DNA of 64,000 bases from Spizellomyces sp. 'palustris' (Eukaryota; Chytridiomycota; Chytridiomycetes; Spizellomycetales; Spizellomycetaceae): the NCBI GenBank assembly GCA_006535965.1, contig QEAR01000082.1, positions 29,772 through 93,771 on the forward strand, read 5' to 3'. The translations under genes were made by a program, and so were the position numbers. Of the stretch, positions 1-14,481 are shown piece after piece (position 1 is the first letter of the stretch; each line of letters opens with the position of its first letter). The notes beneath the pieces were generated by a model. It saw only the letters and a list, made by a program, of their open reading frames with translations, was not told where the DNA came from and ran no database searches.

Positions 1-2
1 TG

Positions 3-3000
3 CTTGCTCTGGAGGCTGGGCCAGAGCTTGTCAGCCAGGGCTTGCGGACGCTGGAACTCTGCGTGGATAACCTGACACAAGACTTCCTCGAACCCATTAT
101 GCGTCCGGTATTGAAGGATTTGATGGCTGCTCTCCGCAAACACCTGAAGCCGCTACCGTACAACCAGACTCATAGCCATGCAGCGGTGCGAATCCTTGGA
201 AAGCTGGGTGGTCGCAACAGGCGGTATGTCAAGGATCCGGTAGACCTTCTTCACATTATTAACAGGGAGAAACAACTGGAGGTTTCACTACCTTTTCATG
301 GGGCTGAACCGAGTACGATAGCACTGGACAACATCCTGGACTTGTCCGGTCGCATATTGGACGACTCTGGAAGCTCGCTGCATTTCAAGGAGCAAGCATT
401 CATCTTTGCCAAAGCATGTCTACCATTGTTGCTCGATGTTGATGACGGTACGGATGATTACGCTCAACGGCTCCACGGGCTTGCGCAACAATTTTTGGGG
501 AGAGTTAAGCAGGAGGAGAAACCAGGATCCGTCGATATGGAAGGTGTGGAACAGACCGAAGCGGAGAAAGCAGAAGCCGCCAATGAAGAAGTACACCCTT
601 TCATCGATCCCCCTCTGATCACAGGTGATAAGAGAGAATCGCATGAGAAGGCTGTGACGCGAGCCATCGCCGCCATTTTCATAGCCTCAACAGAGGGCGC
701 GCTACTCGAACAGGCATGGCCACTTGTTGAACACCTATGCCGTCACTTTGCTATGTTAAGCATAGCTGAAACGGTTGAAGCACAGAAGGCTACGAAGCCT
801 GACAATGCGAAAGGGCTGCTGGCTACAGGCAGGTCGTCCTCTGTGAACGGTTTTCTTGAAGCGGTGGTTGAGGTCATCACATCGGAAAGCCAAGACCGAC
901 GACATCTTGCCGAAAAGGCCATTCAGCTCTTCTACGACACCTGCGTAGTGGTTCTTGGCGGCAAAGAAGCAGCAGATGAGCTGCCTGTCATGCATACCAT
1001 TGCCTCTCGGTTCTGTTCCTGCTGTTATCAACAAGAGTGGTTCCATAGGACAGGAGGCTGTCTCGGTATTGCCATTTTCAGTTCCCAATTACATATGGGA
1101 ACCAAGTGGATGCTGAGCCATCAATTAGAGTTTGTCAAGGCGCTTTTGTACGTTCTCAAGGACAGGTCTCCCGATATGGCAATGGGCAGTGTGGAAGATG
1201 CAACCCAAACTCTATCACATGTACTTAAAGTCTGCAATCGACCAGAAGGAGAAGAAGGCACATCCCTACGGCAGGCAAAGTTTCACAGCCTGATTTCTTT
1301 GCTGATCTCAGAGTTGTCGGATTCCAGCGGTGCAGTTCGGGAAACGATTCAATCGGCATTGCAGTTGTTGGCTGATTTAACTGGTAGTGAGGTTACTGAG
1401 CTGCTGTCGCCTGTGAAGCAAACACTTCTGCAACGGATTTTTGCCAAGCCGCTCCGTGCGTTGCCGTTTGCTATGCAGATTGGCCACATTGACGCCATCA
1501 CTTATTGTTTGTCCTTACGACCGCCGCTCCTCGTGTTTGGAGACGAATTGATGCGGCTGATCCAGGAGGCGCTGGCTTTGGCAGACGCTGAGGATCAAGC
1601 GTTAGTGAGCAAGACCTCTCATGTCAAGAATGCCAACTCATTGATCAGCCTTCGTGTGGTCTGCCTTAAGCTTTTGTCAGCGGCCATGGCGTGTGCGGAT
1701 TTCCAGGCTCCGCGGCAAGCAAATACGAGGTCTCGTATTGTCTCAGTATTCTTCAAATCTCTATATTCGAAATCTCCCGAGGTCGTGGATACCGCATTTA
1801 AAGGTGAGTGAAAGTTATCACATCGAGGATGCAGGTAATGCTCACAAAATCGATCGCGCTTTAGGTTTGCAACAGATTCTTAATCAGCAAGGAAAGCTCC
1901 CGAAAGAGCAACTTCAGGCCGGCCTGCGCCCAATCTTGGTTAATCTGTCAGATCACAAACGCCTGAACGTAGCTGGATTGGAAGGGTTGGCTCGGCTATT
2001 AGAGCTACTGACAAATTACTTCAAGGTCGAGATTGGTAAGAAGCTTTTGGACCACCTCCGCCAATGGGGAACTCCAGCCATGTTAGCGGAGGTGTCAGGG
2101 AAGCCCCTGACCGAGATTGAGGACATCAAGGTGATGGTTGCAATCTTGGATATCTTCCCTCTGCTGCCTGCAACTGCGAATGTGTTCATGGACGATATGA
2201 TCAAAGAGATTCTGTCATTGGAGGGTCATCTGCGACGCACGATATCAAGTCCTTTCCGCCCTCCTTTGATTAAGTTTTTGAATAGATATCCTGCGGAAGC
2301 GGTAACGCTCTTCTTTGACAACTTACATCAATCACCGTACGGAGAACTTCTGATTGACCTCCTGGCCTCGACAGAAGCATCAGTTTTCCGTTTGGAGGTC
2401 ATGAAAAGCGTGGATGCACTGGTTGCAAAGTCGATTGGATATCCGGAAGAGGGGCCGGATGCTCCTGCTCGGCACGTTCGGGGTGTTTTGATTGTCGGTG
2501 AATTGTGTCGCTGGCAGCCAGACTGGTTGGCTCAGAATAAAGTGATTTTGGAGAATGTTGCGCAGTTGTGGAAGGCACACCGGGCACAGCCGATCAACTG
2601 GAGCGATACGACGCACCCCCCGGGACAGTTCACTCAATATATTGTCGAAATCTACATATCTTACCTGAAGGCGGAGCCCGATGACATTGCCGCATTGTTC
2701 GAGATCATGGAGGTGTTTGAGCAAGAAGACGTCATCGACACGGGGCTTATTAGACAGTATCTATTTGATGATGTTATAATGCGCTACGGTCCTCAACATA
2801 AGCGGTCCATCCTTGAGAGATATCTCGAAATATTTGACGATGTCTCAAAGAGTCAAAGCCGCAAAGCCCGTATTTTGCGGCTGTTGGTGACGCCGATGTT
2901 AAGAGCCTCCCTCGAGAAGGGCGAAGCGTCAGAGGTACTGGACACCAATATTATTAACACGATTCACAAAAAGATTTGGCTTCCTTTACACTCGGAAACT

Positions 3001-6000
3001 GGGATAGCTCTGAATCTCCATGATAGCTTCAAGGTAGAACTGCTACAGTTCACATCGCTTCTCGTCCAATATGTGCCTCGCGAAACGCGAAAGGACGTGA
3101 TCAAATTTGCCTGGAATAATATCAAGCTTGAAGACGTCATTTGCAAGCAAGCGGCGTATGTATTACTGGCGCGGTGGATTGAAGAGTATGAAACTCCGGC
3201 GAGAATTGTCGTTCAGATATATATTGCGCTCCTGCGAGCTCATCAATCGGATACACCCCAAGGGCGCGTGCTCGTCCGTCAAGCACTTGATATCCTGTTT
3301 CCAGTGCTTCCGAAGCGGATAGGTATCAATGTGTCGGGAGAGGCGCAATCATCTTTGCCTTTATATGTGCGATGGGCGCGGAAGATCATTATCGAGGACG
3401 GCCATAGCTTCCCGCAGTTGGTAACGATTTACCAGCTGTTAGCCCGATACCCGGATCTCTTTTACGATTGGAAACACCTTTTCGTGCCAGGAGTCGTCAA
3501 ATCGCTGATGAAATTGGCCTTTTCTACACATGCTACGCCAGAATCACGACTGTTAACGGTCGATCTTTGTGATCTGTTGTTGCAGTGGGATCGACGTCAC
3601 TTGGGCATGGAAACGGGGGAAGATCCAATGGACTGGGAGCCGTACGGGGACGGTAATGGTAAGAATGCCATCTCTCGTCTCCTTTACAAAACGATCAATC
3701 ATCTAACCATTCTATGCAATAATCGTGCCTTGAAATGCACTAGTTGGGGAGAAGCGTAAATCAGTCGCAAGTAGTGGCCCGGTGACTCCCAAGAGACACG
3801 CGAGCGCCGAACCCGACGATATGGATGTAGACAAACCCGTTGTTTCCGCTCCTGTCAAAGAAGAAGCTGAACCAAAAGAAAGCATCATTAGCAGCGAAGA
3901 TCATGCGACGGTGCTCTCCTATTTGATACGCATTGCCAGCAGCTTGACGGATTCTATCCAGAAGAAGGGAACGTCCTTCCGTGTCGTAAGCCTCGTACGC
4001 GAGTGCTTGAAGGTTTGGCCTGATGTCGAGGTTAACCTGGTAAACTTTGAAAGGGCTGTTACATTGGAGGTTGCTGAAAATCACATGAATCAAATCTCGA
4101 ACGCCGTCCAGATCCTGGCTATCGTCACGGAGTTCAAGTCGGAAGAGTGGATCATATCGAACATTGCCTACATTCATAAATGCGTGGATAGATGGGTCAA
4201 GACAGACAATGTTCGCATTTCAAAGATGCTCACGCCAGTGATTAGTCGCCTATTCGACGCAATCGACATAATGAGAGACGAGGAACCGTCGGAAGCGTTG
4301 TCGACCTTCACCAAAATGATTGAATCCAAAATCCAAACAGGGCTTAAAGAAGTTACTTCGGCATCGGCCGCAGCAAGCAATCCCCCAACTGCGAATAATT
4401 CTCCATCTCACATTTATTGTGTGCTATCCTTAATCAGCAGTGTACAAGCGAGGTCTGAGCATGTCTATCTGACTGATTTGATGAAATTGCTGGCGAAATT
4501 GGTTAAAGATCATCAAGACCAACCACTAGGACAAGCGACACCGCCTCCGGATTCGCCGTCGCGCCTCCTGGTCATGCTTCTTGGCTTGTTGAATCCCCGC
4601 GTATCGCAGATGGGTGAACACAGGAGAATATTCCTGCAATCGTTAGTACAGCTGATGGACTTTTCAGCGGACACTGAGTTACTACGTACCATCTTGAATA
4701 TGGTGCGTCACTGGGTTCTCGGGAGTGCAGAATCTTTCCCGACGATTAAAGAAAAATCCAATCTTCTGGTCAAAATGATGATGTCGTTTGACATTCGAGG
4801 TGATCAAAAACTGTTGGAGGAGTATCTAGATCTGGTGGCTATCATCTACAGCACCCCGTCTTTCGCTCGGTCAGAGCTTACTGTTCGTCTCGAACAAGCC
4901 TTTTTGATGGGAACCAAGAACGAGAATCCTTCGATACGACGAAGATTTGCCGATATATTCCACCAGAGCATCGGCAAATCGGTGTATATCCGTCTCAACT
5001 ATATTCTGGGCGTGCAAAACTGGGATCACCTCGCGTCATATTTCTGGCTTCGGCAAGCACTCGATCTGCTGCTTGGAAGTGTATTGACAACAGACCACCT
5101 GCATACGTGCGCGCCGGGTTACCGCACTGCCTCTATTACTGCTCTGGATGCCTCAGAAGATAGCATGGCGATCGAAAGCACATCAACCAGTGATGGACGC
5201 TTTCCGACTGTCATGGAACACCACCGCGAGTTTTTGCGTGATCTCCAGTCGCTCACATTGGAAACCCTTGTGGATTCGCTTCGTCAGCTGTTGTACTCTG
5301 ACGACAACGTCACATACGCAATGTGGGTTGATATATTCCCGCTCTGTTGGGGATTGCTCAGCCCGAGAGAGCGGCATGACGTACATAAAGTTATAATACC
5401 TCTGCTGGCGAAGGACTACCATATCAAACAGGTCGATATGCGGCCCAACGTCATTCAAGCGTTACTTGAAGGCATTTGCCAGTGCGAGGCAGCAATCCAA
5501 CCCCGGTTGCCCCCTCAGCTAGTACGATATTTAGGGAAGACATACGACGCCTGGTACATTGCTGTGGAGTTGCTACAACAGTCCATTGTAGACACGCGGT
5601 TCGCCGGAGTGTTGGCAGCGAAAGAGGATGAAAAGATTAGAGAGAGCACGATTGATGCTCTCTGTGAGATTTTTTGGAGTCTCTCCGAAACTGATTACTT
5701 CTACGGACTGTGGCGACGACGCAGCCTTTTTGCTGAGACGAATGCGGCAATATCCTATGAGCAAGGGGGTATGTGGGCTCAAGCTCAACGGCTGTACGAA
5801 GCCGCCCAGGCGAAGGCGCGAACAGGCGTTTTGCCGTTTACTGAATCCGAATACCGACTCTGGGAGGATCATTGGGTCTATTCAGCAGAGCGGTTACAGC
5901 AGTGGGATCTCTTGACCGACTTGTCGAAACAGGAGGCCAATGCAGAATTATTTTTGGAATGCGCATGGCGACTCTCTGACTGGACCAGTGAACGCGAATC

Positions 6001-9000
6001 GCTGCAGACTGCGTTAGAATCCATGCAAGATAGCCCTCGACGGAAAGTCTTTCAGTCCTTCAGTTTACTGTTAAGATACCAGGAAGGACCTGAACGCCAA
6101 GCGGAATTCCATAAGCTCTGCGACGAAGGGGTACAAAGCAGCTTAAAGCGCTGGTTCATCCTTCCGAAACAAGGACTGAATGCCCATATACCTCTATTGC
6201 ATACCTTCCAGCAGTTTGTGGAATTACATGAGGGAGCTCAGATACAACAGATCCTCAATACGACTACAGTGGTGAACATACAAGACAAGCAACAGGAACT
6301 GAAAGGAATCTTCACCACTTGGCGAGATCGACTTCCGAACATGTGGGATGACATTACTTTGTGGAGTGATATCGTTGCTTGGCGTCAGCACGTGTTTCAG
6401 ATAGTGAACAAGGCATACCTTCCACTGATTCCTCAGCTTAATGTGCAACACAATGGGAATGGTGTGAGAGATAATCCGAGCTCTGTGGCGTTTCGCGGAT
6501 ATCATGAAACGGCATGGACCATCAACCGATTTGCTCACGTTGCTCGGAAACATCAGTTGATCGATGTCTGCAACGACTCGCTGAGCAAAATTTACACACT
6601 GCCAAACATTGAGATTCATGAGGCGTTCTTCAAATTGCGCGAGCAAGCTAAAAGCTATTTCGTGAATGCCACCGATTACGCTACTGGTCTTGATGTGATC
6701 AACAATACGAATCTGCTGTACTTCAATCCCCAGCAAAAGGCAGAATTCTTTGCCTTGAAGGGCATCTTCTTTGCAAAATTGAACCTTCATGACGATGCAG
6801 AGAAAGCGTTCTCTTCCTCTATTCAACTTGAGACGACATTAGCGAAAGGTTGGGCTGCCTTTGCCCAGTATAACGATCGTATGTTCAAAGAACGACCTAC
6901 GGAGATCAAATATGGTGCTGGGGCCATGAACTGCTACTTGCAGGCTGCCGGGATTTATCAGAATGCCCGGTCACGAAAGTTCTTGGCACGGATATTATGG
7001 CTACTGAGCTTGGATGATAATGAGAATACAATTGCCAACGCATTCGACGAGTACAAGGGTGATGTTCCGATCTGGTATTGGATTACGTTTATACCACAGC
7101 TTTTGGCTGCCCTGTCGAACAAAGAAGCTTCCCAAGCGAAGGAGATACTCAAGAAGATTGCGAAGCAGTACCCGCAGGTATGATATTCTATGCTCAAGGC
7201 GTAGAATCTGCTGAATATTGTAGCATACTCACTTACAATCATTTCTGTAGGCTCTCTATTTTCAGTTGCGGACAGCACGCGATGACTACTTGATATCAAA
7301 AAAGCAGGCAGCATCTACCACATCTGCTGGTGCACCCCGCCAACCGGATCAGCCTCCCCAGACTCCAACCACTACTGAAGCCCAGGGGCCACAACAAGGT
7401 GATGCGCCGTCCGCACAGTCCACGAATGGAACTTCAGGCGTGACCCAGCGAAGGTACACACCCTGGGAGCATCTCGAGGAAGTCAATGCCGTTGTCAAGA
7501 CTGCATTCCCACTTCTTGCCCTGTCTATGGAAACGATGCTGGACCAGATCATGCAAAGATTAAAACCGACCACTGATGAGGACATCTACCGGTTAATAGT
7601 TGCCCTGCTCAATGACGGTGTTCAGATGTTTTTGCAGCAACTTTCTCGCGATGCGGGAGATCAAGGGGGAGCTTTGTCTCCCGCTACGGAGGTGAATCTG
7701 TTGCGATTTGCTGAAAGCATGTACCCGAACCACATCAAATACAAGGCGGCATTTGAGCAAGATTTCATTAAAAGTAAGCCGAACCTTGCACAGCTTGTGG
7801 AGCGGTTTAGAGAGTGGCGGGACAAGTTGGAAATCTTGCTTGACAGCCGCCCACGACGACAACATCTCGAGCACTTCAGTCACTGGCTTGTAGAATTCGA
7901 GTATCAGAAATTTGAGGATATTGAAGTACCTGGACAGTACTTCTTGATGAAGGACAATAACAAAGACTTTGTGCGCATCGACCGTTTTGAACCGGAAGTC
8001 GATTTGATACGTGGCTACCTTGCCTGTCACCGCCGCTTTACTATTCGGGGCCACGATGGAACTTTCCATCCGTTCAGCGTCCAGCATCCGGCTGCAAGAC
8101 ATTGCCGTCGGGAGGAACGGATCATCCAGCTCTTCCGCATTCTCAACAGCGTCATGGAACGACGGAGAGAAAGCCGACGACGAAATCTCTCCTTCCACCT
8201 TCCCATTATCGTACCGCTTGCACCTACTGTCCGACTTGTGCAGGATGATCCTAGTTACATCACGTTGCAAGAAATTTGGGAAGATTACTGTGCCCAGACA
8301 GGACAGCACAAGGATGACCCGATTATGTTTTACATCAACCGCATGCGCGACGTATATGCATCTGAGGAGTTTGCTAAGCGCGGGGTGAGTACTTTGTCGT
8401 GTTCAGGTAATCGGACATAGTACCTAATCTTCGGTCTCAAGAAACTGGATAAAGTTGAGATGCTAAATTTGAAAGCTGAACTTCTGGAGGACATTGCGTC
8501 GAAGTTCATGCCGGACAATATCTTGACAAAGGTGATATCATATACATATGGACCCTCTTACCGTGCGTCGTTAAAACCCTCTTTGTACTAGTTCATCACG
8601 AAGTCCCTGGCATCGTATGGAGAGTTGTGGACCATGCGAAAGCACTTTACCCAGTCATTGGCAGCGGTGACGTTCATGACGCATGTGATGAGCGTTGGAC
8701 AGAGAACACCTCACAAGTTCCACATCTCTCGTCGTTCTGGCAGCATATGGGCATCGGACCTGTTACCAAGTGAGTCCTCGGTTTCGCTTTTCGCTGCGGT
8801 GGTGACAAAGCGTCTTAACGTGGTTTTGTAAGGTTTGTCAACTACCACATATTTATTTTCAAATGGGGAGCCCGTACCGTTCCGGTTTACGCCCAACATA
8901 CAAACCTTCCTAACGCCCATTGGCGTGGAAGGCGTCTTTGCATCTTCCCTTCAAGCTATCGGTCGTGCATTGACAGAACCAGATGTATGTATCCCAGCGT

Positions 9001-9396
9001 CCAAGGCAGAGGAAATGCATGAGGAACTCACCAAACTGTTATATGTAGTATGAGCTGGAAGACTATCTTAGTATCTTTGTCCGTGACGAATTAGTAACGT
9101 GGCAAAACATTGCTCGCAAGCCACCATTACAGGAGACCCAACTCAGGGAGTTCGTTACGCAAAATGTGGACCTTGTTCTTAAGCGGACTCACGGCATCGC
9201 GTGCAGAGCAGAGAGAGAGCGGGTAGGGCAAATACGTTAACTGACCTTGTTATTGCCATATGCTGATTAGCGTCCCATCTTTCAGGGCATCGAGCGCTGT
9301 GAGCCGGCAAATCAAACCATTTTAGACTTGATATCCAACGCCGTTAATCCGCATAAGCTTTGCCAGATGGATGTCTCTTATATGGCGCGACTTTGA
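3..9396 (+). CDS. TRA1: Tra1/TRRAP-type PIKK pseudokinase (5' partial)
   Basis: Scaffold subunit of SAGA and NuA4 histone acetyltransferase complexes that contacts transcription activators; nuclear. The gene starts before the window. Nine exons join in phase: 3-1803, 1865-3658, 3765-7177, 7251-8384, 8442-8531, 8592-8769, 8833-8984, 9049-9222 and 9286-9396, giving the last 2948 residues of a protein usually near 3700. Most of it is helical HEAT/TPR-like and FAT-type sequence. The C-terminal PI3K-like part contains [21 protein letters not shown] and FLTPIGVEG, which are typical of Tra1. No HxxDxxN catalytic loop or DFG triad is present, as expected for this pseudokinase. The last exon encodes a FATC-like tail ([11 protein letters not shown]). 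The GTG near 3782 is not a start: it lies just after the acceptor at 3764. Converges on the cysteine synthase gene. Confidence 0.95.
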
Positions 9397-9506
9397 TGCA
9401 CTAATTGTATAATGTGTAAATACGCTATATGTATATTTTTTTACCTGTAGAATGGATGGAGATACTTCTAAAGATATTGATTTGTTTTACTGCGCTACAA
9501 ATACGC

Positions 9507-10959
9507 CTATGCTAAGAGAATGTATTTATGTAAATGTTGGGGAATTGCATCTAACAAGCCCTTGCTCTCCAACCACGCCTTGCTGAACAATCGTGATTGG
9601 TACCTGGCGGCACCGTCACAGATCATAGTTGCAATTCGTTTTCCAGGGCCTAGTTGCTGGGCCATCTTTGCCGCTGCCACAACGTTCAACGCCGAGCTAG
9701 CACCAATAAAAATGCCTTCCTCGTCCAACAGACGATACACCATCTCGATCGTCTCCGCGTCTGGGATATGCACAGCATCGTCAATCAGCTCCCAGTCAGG
9801 AGCCAGATTGTCCGTAAGACGACCTTGGCCAATTCCCTCGGTAATGGAAGAGTCGCCCGTTCGCGTCAACTGACCCTCCTTTTTATATGCATACAATACG
9901 GAGCCTGGCGGGTCAGCAATAAACACCTTCACCTGGCCATCTGACTTTTCTTTCAGGTATCTTGCAGTACCAGCTAATGTGCCACCGGTTCCTGTGGCAC
10001 ATACGAAACCATCTAGGTTGCCGCCAGTTTGACGCCATATCTCGGGTCCAGTGGTCTCGATGTGCGCTTGTCGATTCGCCACCTATATATCAAAATCCAA
10101 TTCTTAGTCATTTGCAAGGATCAATGCGACAAGATTTCATGTTTCGTACATTATCAAATTGATTCGTCCACACAGCATTGGAAAGGGACTCTGCAAATGC
10201 TTTCGCTTGGTGATTGTAGTTGGCAGGGTCGGTAAAAGGTACAGCAGGAACTGGCCGAACATCGGCACCAAGCATCCGTAGAAGATCAATCTTTTCCTGA
10301 GATTGTGTGTTGGGCATATATCTGGAATTTAAGCGTGGTCTTAGCAACGTAGCATAGGAGTAATGAACAATTTCACTCACATTACGAGATTATATCCCTT
10401 TGACCGGCAAACGTGTGCCAACCCAATTCCTGTATTGCCTGCGGTTCCTTCTACAACAGTTCCTCCTGGTTTCAGAAGCCCCAGTCCTTCGGCGTTCTTT
10501 ACAACGTACAAAGCTGCACGATCCTTGACAGATCCCCCTGCAGACATTTCGCCTCAATTTAGCACAAGTAGGCAGGCAAAGTAGCCTTTCCGCTTAAGTC
10601 CACCTACCAGGATTCATCCATTCAGCTTTTCCCAGTATGTCGCAACCCGTCTGTTCACTAAGTTTACTGAGGCGGATTAACGGCGTGTTCCCAATCGCGC
10701 CGACGAGGCCACGAACCACCGTCGCATCGGTGCCCACAACAGAATAGTTCCGACTAAACGGGCGCAGGGTTTGTGCCGCCAACAAATGTCTCATAGCTCT
10801 GTGCATGGCCAGGACTGTTCTCGATCGCTGCCGGTATGGCCCAAATGAATTACAATGTACCGCTGAGAACCTAGGGACAAATTGACCTGGAAGATGGGGC
10901 TGCGCCACGACTCGCGTCATCTTCCCGCGCCACAGGCGCCACAGACTCGCGTAAGTCAT
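9507..10959 (-). CDS. Cysteine synthase (O-acetylserine sulfhydrylase), probably mitochondrial
   Basis: PLP enzyme making cysteine from O-acetylserine and sulfide. Exons on the minus strand: 10608 up to the start, 10381-10537, 10150-10321 and 9507-10082. The PLP lysine sits in [11 protein letters not shown], split across the first intron. The substrate loop is [10 protein letters not shown] and the phosphate-binding glycines are [10 protein letters not shown]. The C-terminal [16 protein letters not shown] is typical of the fungal cysB/Mcy1 branch. There is no CBS domain or heme-binding N-terminus, so this is not cystathionine beta-synthase. The start is uncertain: ATG at 10959, 10920 or 10806. 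The 10806 start gives an Arg-rich presequence ([19 protein letters not shown]) that looks like mitochondrial targeting. Lies tail-to-tail with Tra1. Confidence 0.9.
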
Positions 10960-11120
10960 CGACGACAGCGCGATGGACGACGCGCTCAGGCTCCCTCCGC
11001 AGGTTCCTCAAACGGGCGCACCAAAAGATCACATCATACTCATCATCTCATCTTTACTTTCCACTGTTGTCCAAGTTCCATAAATCATTATTGTGTTGGT
11101 TATGTACACATCGTTCCGCA

Positions 11121-14100
11121 TTACGATCGTATATTATCATTGCCGTTGCCATGCCCAGGCGTTGCGGGGGTGGGTCCCCCCTGTATCTTTGATAAGTAAC
11201 CGTTCCGCTTGCAGTACTCCTTCACATAGATCTTGATTTTACTCTTCTTATGCTCCGAAAGTTCATTATTGTCGTTCACACTATGCGTTCTTCTCTCTTT
11301 GTCGACTAGTGCCTTTGTTACCTAAGAAATAGTCGAGGCTCAGCAAAATAAAAGCAGTGCTGCAAATAGCATCAAGACCCCTACAGCTCGTGCCAAATCC
11401 TTGAATTTTTCGGACGGAATTTTGTATTTCGACATCTGCTTGACAACAAAATTACCGATCTAGAAGTAGTACAGTGTACTTTAGACTACGAATGTAATTG
11501 TGCGCGCGAGGCACTCAAGACTTACCTCTACTTTGAGCTTCTTCGGAAAATCTGACGTACTTGATGTTGAGTGACTAACCCGTTTCTCCTTGTGAGGTGA
11601 CGGCTTTTCTGGTGACAGCTTTTCTAGTGACATCTGCACCGCGTTGGCTTCTTCCACAACCGCCCTGATTGCGGATTCCGATACACCAGGTAATATGGAG
11701 GGTAACGTCGCGATTTCATCATTAACGGGTTCACCGGACTCAGAAGGAAACTCCCACTGAGCTTCCCGTGTATTGACATTATAATAGTAAACGGCACCAT
11801 CCTCTGTGCGTGTCGCTTTCCAACCTAGTGGTAGTGGGCGATCTGCTTGCGACGGACGCCTGGGGGTGTGCTCAAGCTCGCTGGAGTATGTGGTCCTGTG
11901 ATCCGGATATGGCGCGTGCCCATATCGAGGGCTGCCAGATCCCGACAAATTATGGGAAGGAACAGCTGAGCGAGGGTACGGTCGCTGAGCAGAGTAATCG
12001 CTATCATTATTTCCTGATCCACGACGCGACCAGGGTGACCGTGTTTCATACTCGGCGTATTCCGGTGGGTACGCTCGAGATGCAAAATAGGAAGGTCGGT
12101 ACATATCATACCGATTCCGACTATCGGAACTAGAATATCGACGCTCTCCCTCGCGGTCATCGCTTCTTGAGCGCTTTGACCGCGGCGAATACGATTCACC
12201 TCTATCCCCATCGGGTTCATCATAGGAGCGTTTAGATCCACCATTTTGAGATGGAGAGTCTTGAGCGGTCGCCTCCATTGGCGCATCGCTGTCAGGTGGC
12301 TGTCCAAAGCAACTGTTACCATATGGAAGGATATGGCAAAGCTTGTTTTTCACTTACCGGAGGAATTCGTTTTGGGATTTTGTAGACACTTTGCAATGTA
12401 GACCAACTCTCAACAAGCTGCGAAAAGACTTCAGCATTCAGCGTGGCCCTTAAAAAGCACGACAGCTGAATATCAGCTTTACCTCTTTGGCAACTGTAGA
12501 TATTTCCAAATCGGGTAGCTCTGCTAGCTTGACTACACAATCTTCAACTTTCTCTGCGGTATTCTTAGATGCAATAGGAAGCATGCGCAATATACGTAAC
12601 ACCTGGTTCCAAGAGAAGCCTATTTAGTAATGATGTCAAAAAAAGCTGTACACTGTGTCCCCGATCTAACCTGTAAACAAATTGCGGCATTTTTCCCTGT
12701 GTATTCGCGAAGACACATTTTGAGAACGGAGAGTCCATGTCCCCAGATAAAGCGCCGCTGCAAAGGAAGCGCGTTCGTGTTCTATCCATACGTGAAGTTA
12801 TTCTCTTTTTATATAATAATACCACAGGAAGTGTTAATTAAACATACCTCGATTTTGCTAAGAAGCCGGATAATTCGCTTTGGTTTGGCCGCATGGCGAA
12901 ACAAGGATCGTGTGACAACCTGAACATCTTCTGCGTTCTGTAGACATTCGGCCTCCTGCAAAGCACAATGTTTATGCTCTCGTACACTGTAAGCATGCAC
13001 CTTCTTCATGACCAACCTGCCTGACCGCCTCCCCTTCATAGTCGCTGTCCTCGCCACCTCGCTTACGACGACGAGCAGCACGTGGCTTGCCTGTTTCTGA
13101 GCTTTCCATATCACTATCTCCTTCTGAATCGCGAACAGAGGTACCGCTGAATAACTAGAAGGCTCTGAACATTGAAAGACGCAACAATCCTACCGTCATC
13201 AGAATTCATGACAATCTCTGCTTGCTTCCCCCCGATGTAGCCTTTGCAATTGGCGGAGCCACAAAAACATTCCTGTGCCTTTGCACTGCAATCCAAAAGT
13301 GAATTAGGTAAAATGAAGTAAACGTTGTGTGGGCCAATTGCCTTACCCATAACGTTCGAACTTATAGTCAAATGACAATTCGTCACCCACGTCAAGGTCA
13401 CGTAGAGCGAAGATACCTATTCTCCAGTTTGACCCTACCACCCATTTATGTAACGCACAATTTGGGGAGCAGCTATGATTCATAAAACGAGACATATTGC
13501 CTTTCTTTGAGGCATCGATAAACTTCGCGGAACAAGGGGTTAGAGAACGTGGTTTATCGTATCTGATCTTCGTGAATGCACGGACGTACCTCATTTGCCT
13601 TCAGGCTCATGAAGTAAAAATGCTTTCGTCCCTGTTTATCATATTCTTGGATCCGTTTCTTAAACATTGCACCAGTGATAACTTCTCCGCAGTACTCTAT
13701 TATGAAGGAGCCCCTACAAAACAGTAGTTTAGTCGAAGATGACCTGCGGTATCACCTTATCGAGGCTCCTCGCACATACCCGCGGATAGGCGCCGTAGCC
13801 CGAAGGCCGAAGCCCTTCTTCTCAGTTTCAAAGATTTCGATGGACGCGTAATGTCGGTTTTGGAATCTGAAATAACCGTTAAGGCGCCGTACTATCCGTA
13901 GAATTCGATACTTTCCGTACCAACCTTCGGTTCTGACAATATTGCCCGGCGGGGCATGTTTCTCCCATGCACTCTATAAAAAGCTCCTTGTTTATACAGT
14001 TCGACTCTTCACCGCAGGCTTGATGTCGCATATTTTGGCCTGCCATTGTCGAGCACATTGAGATCTGGACATAAGGAACAAACCCAAACAAAACAGAACT

Positions 14101-14481
14101 GATGCATAGGTTGCACGCACCTGCTACATATCGACAATCGCAGATCATATATTCATCACTGGGAGTTTTCCCGTTTGCCCCTCCCTTGAACTCATTGGAA
14201 AGGATATGGGTGTACGTTTTGCTAACCTTCTCTGCAACGTCAGGCGTGGAGCAGGTTGGCTTATCACAGGATATCGGTTCGGGAGGGTCTTTCATATCAC
14301 CATCCGCAAGCGTGGGCGAGGACACAATACGCTCTCCCTCAATAACCACCGCTCTGTGCTCTTCCGGAGACCCTGTCATGTGCCAAGATAATCGTTCTTC
14401 CTTCACTACATGCTCCTTTTTGACCATCGACCAAGACTCTACTACGGTTTCCGTTTTATGTTGCATGGGGTCCACCACCAT
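11121..14481 (-). CDS. SET2: Set2-type histone H3 lysine-36 methyltransferase
   Basis: Methylates H3K36 during elongation by binding the phosphorylated Pol II CTD. Fourteen exons join in phase to 834 residues: 14128-14481, 13925-14064, 13780-13866, 13590-13713, 13347-13522, 13194-13285, 13017-13123, 12848-12955, 12671-12757, 12483-12602, 12358-12417, 11526-12299, 11385-11459 and 11121-11321. Order: AWS cysteines (CDCRY...CGEESNC...CPAGQYCQNRR), SET (KGFGLRA, EYCGEV, NHSCSPNC, ELSFDYKFERYG), post-SET (ECFCGSANC), an acidic/basic linker, a helical TFIIS-N-like segment, an Arg/Ser-rich stretch, a WW domain (LPLGWKATRTEDGAVYYYN) and a C-terminal SRI domain (FKDLARAVTKALV, then HKKSKIKIYVKEY). One donor, GTTGGT at the AWS/SET junction, is weak but required by frame. 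The start is the first ATG of the open frame; an upstream exon is not excluded. Confidence 0.92.

Noticed and set aside
13879-14127. Read-through of the Set2 AWS exons as one continuous frame
   Set aside because: The stretch between CDCRY and ISMCST and the tail after CQNRR break the conserved AWS-SET spacing; splicing restores it.
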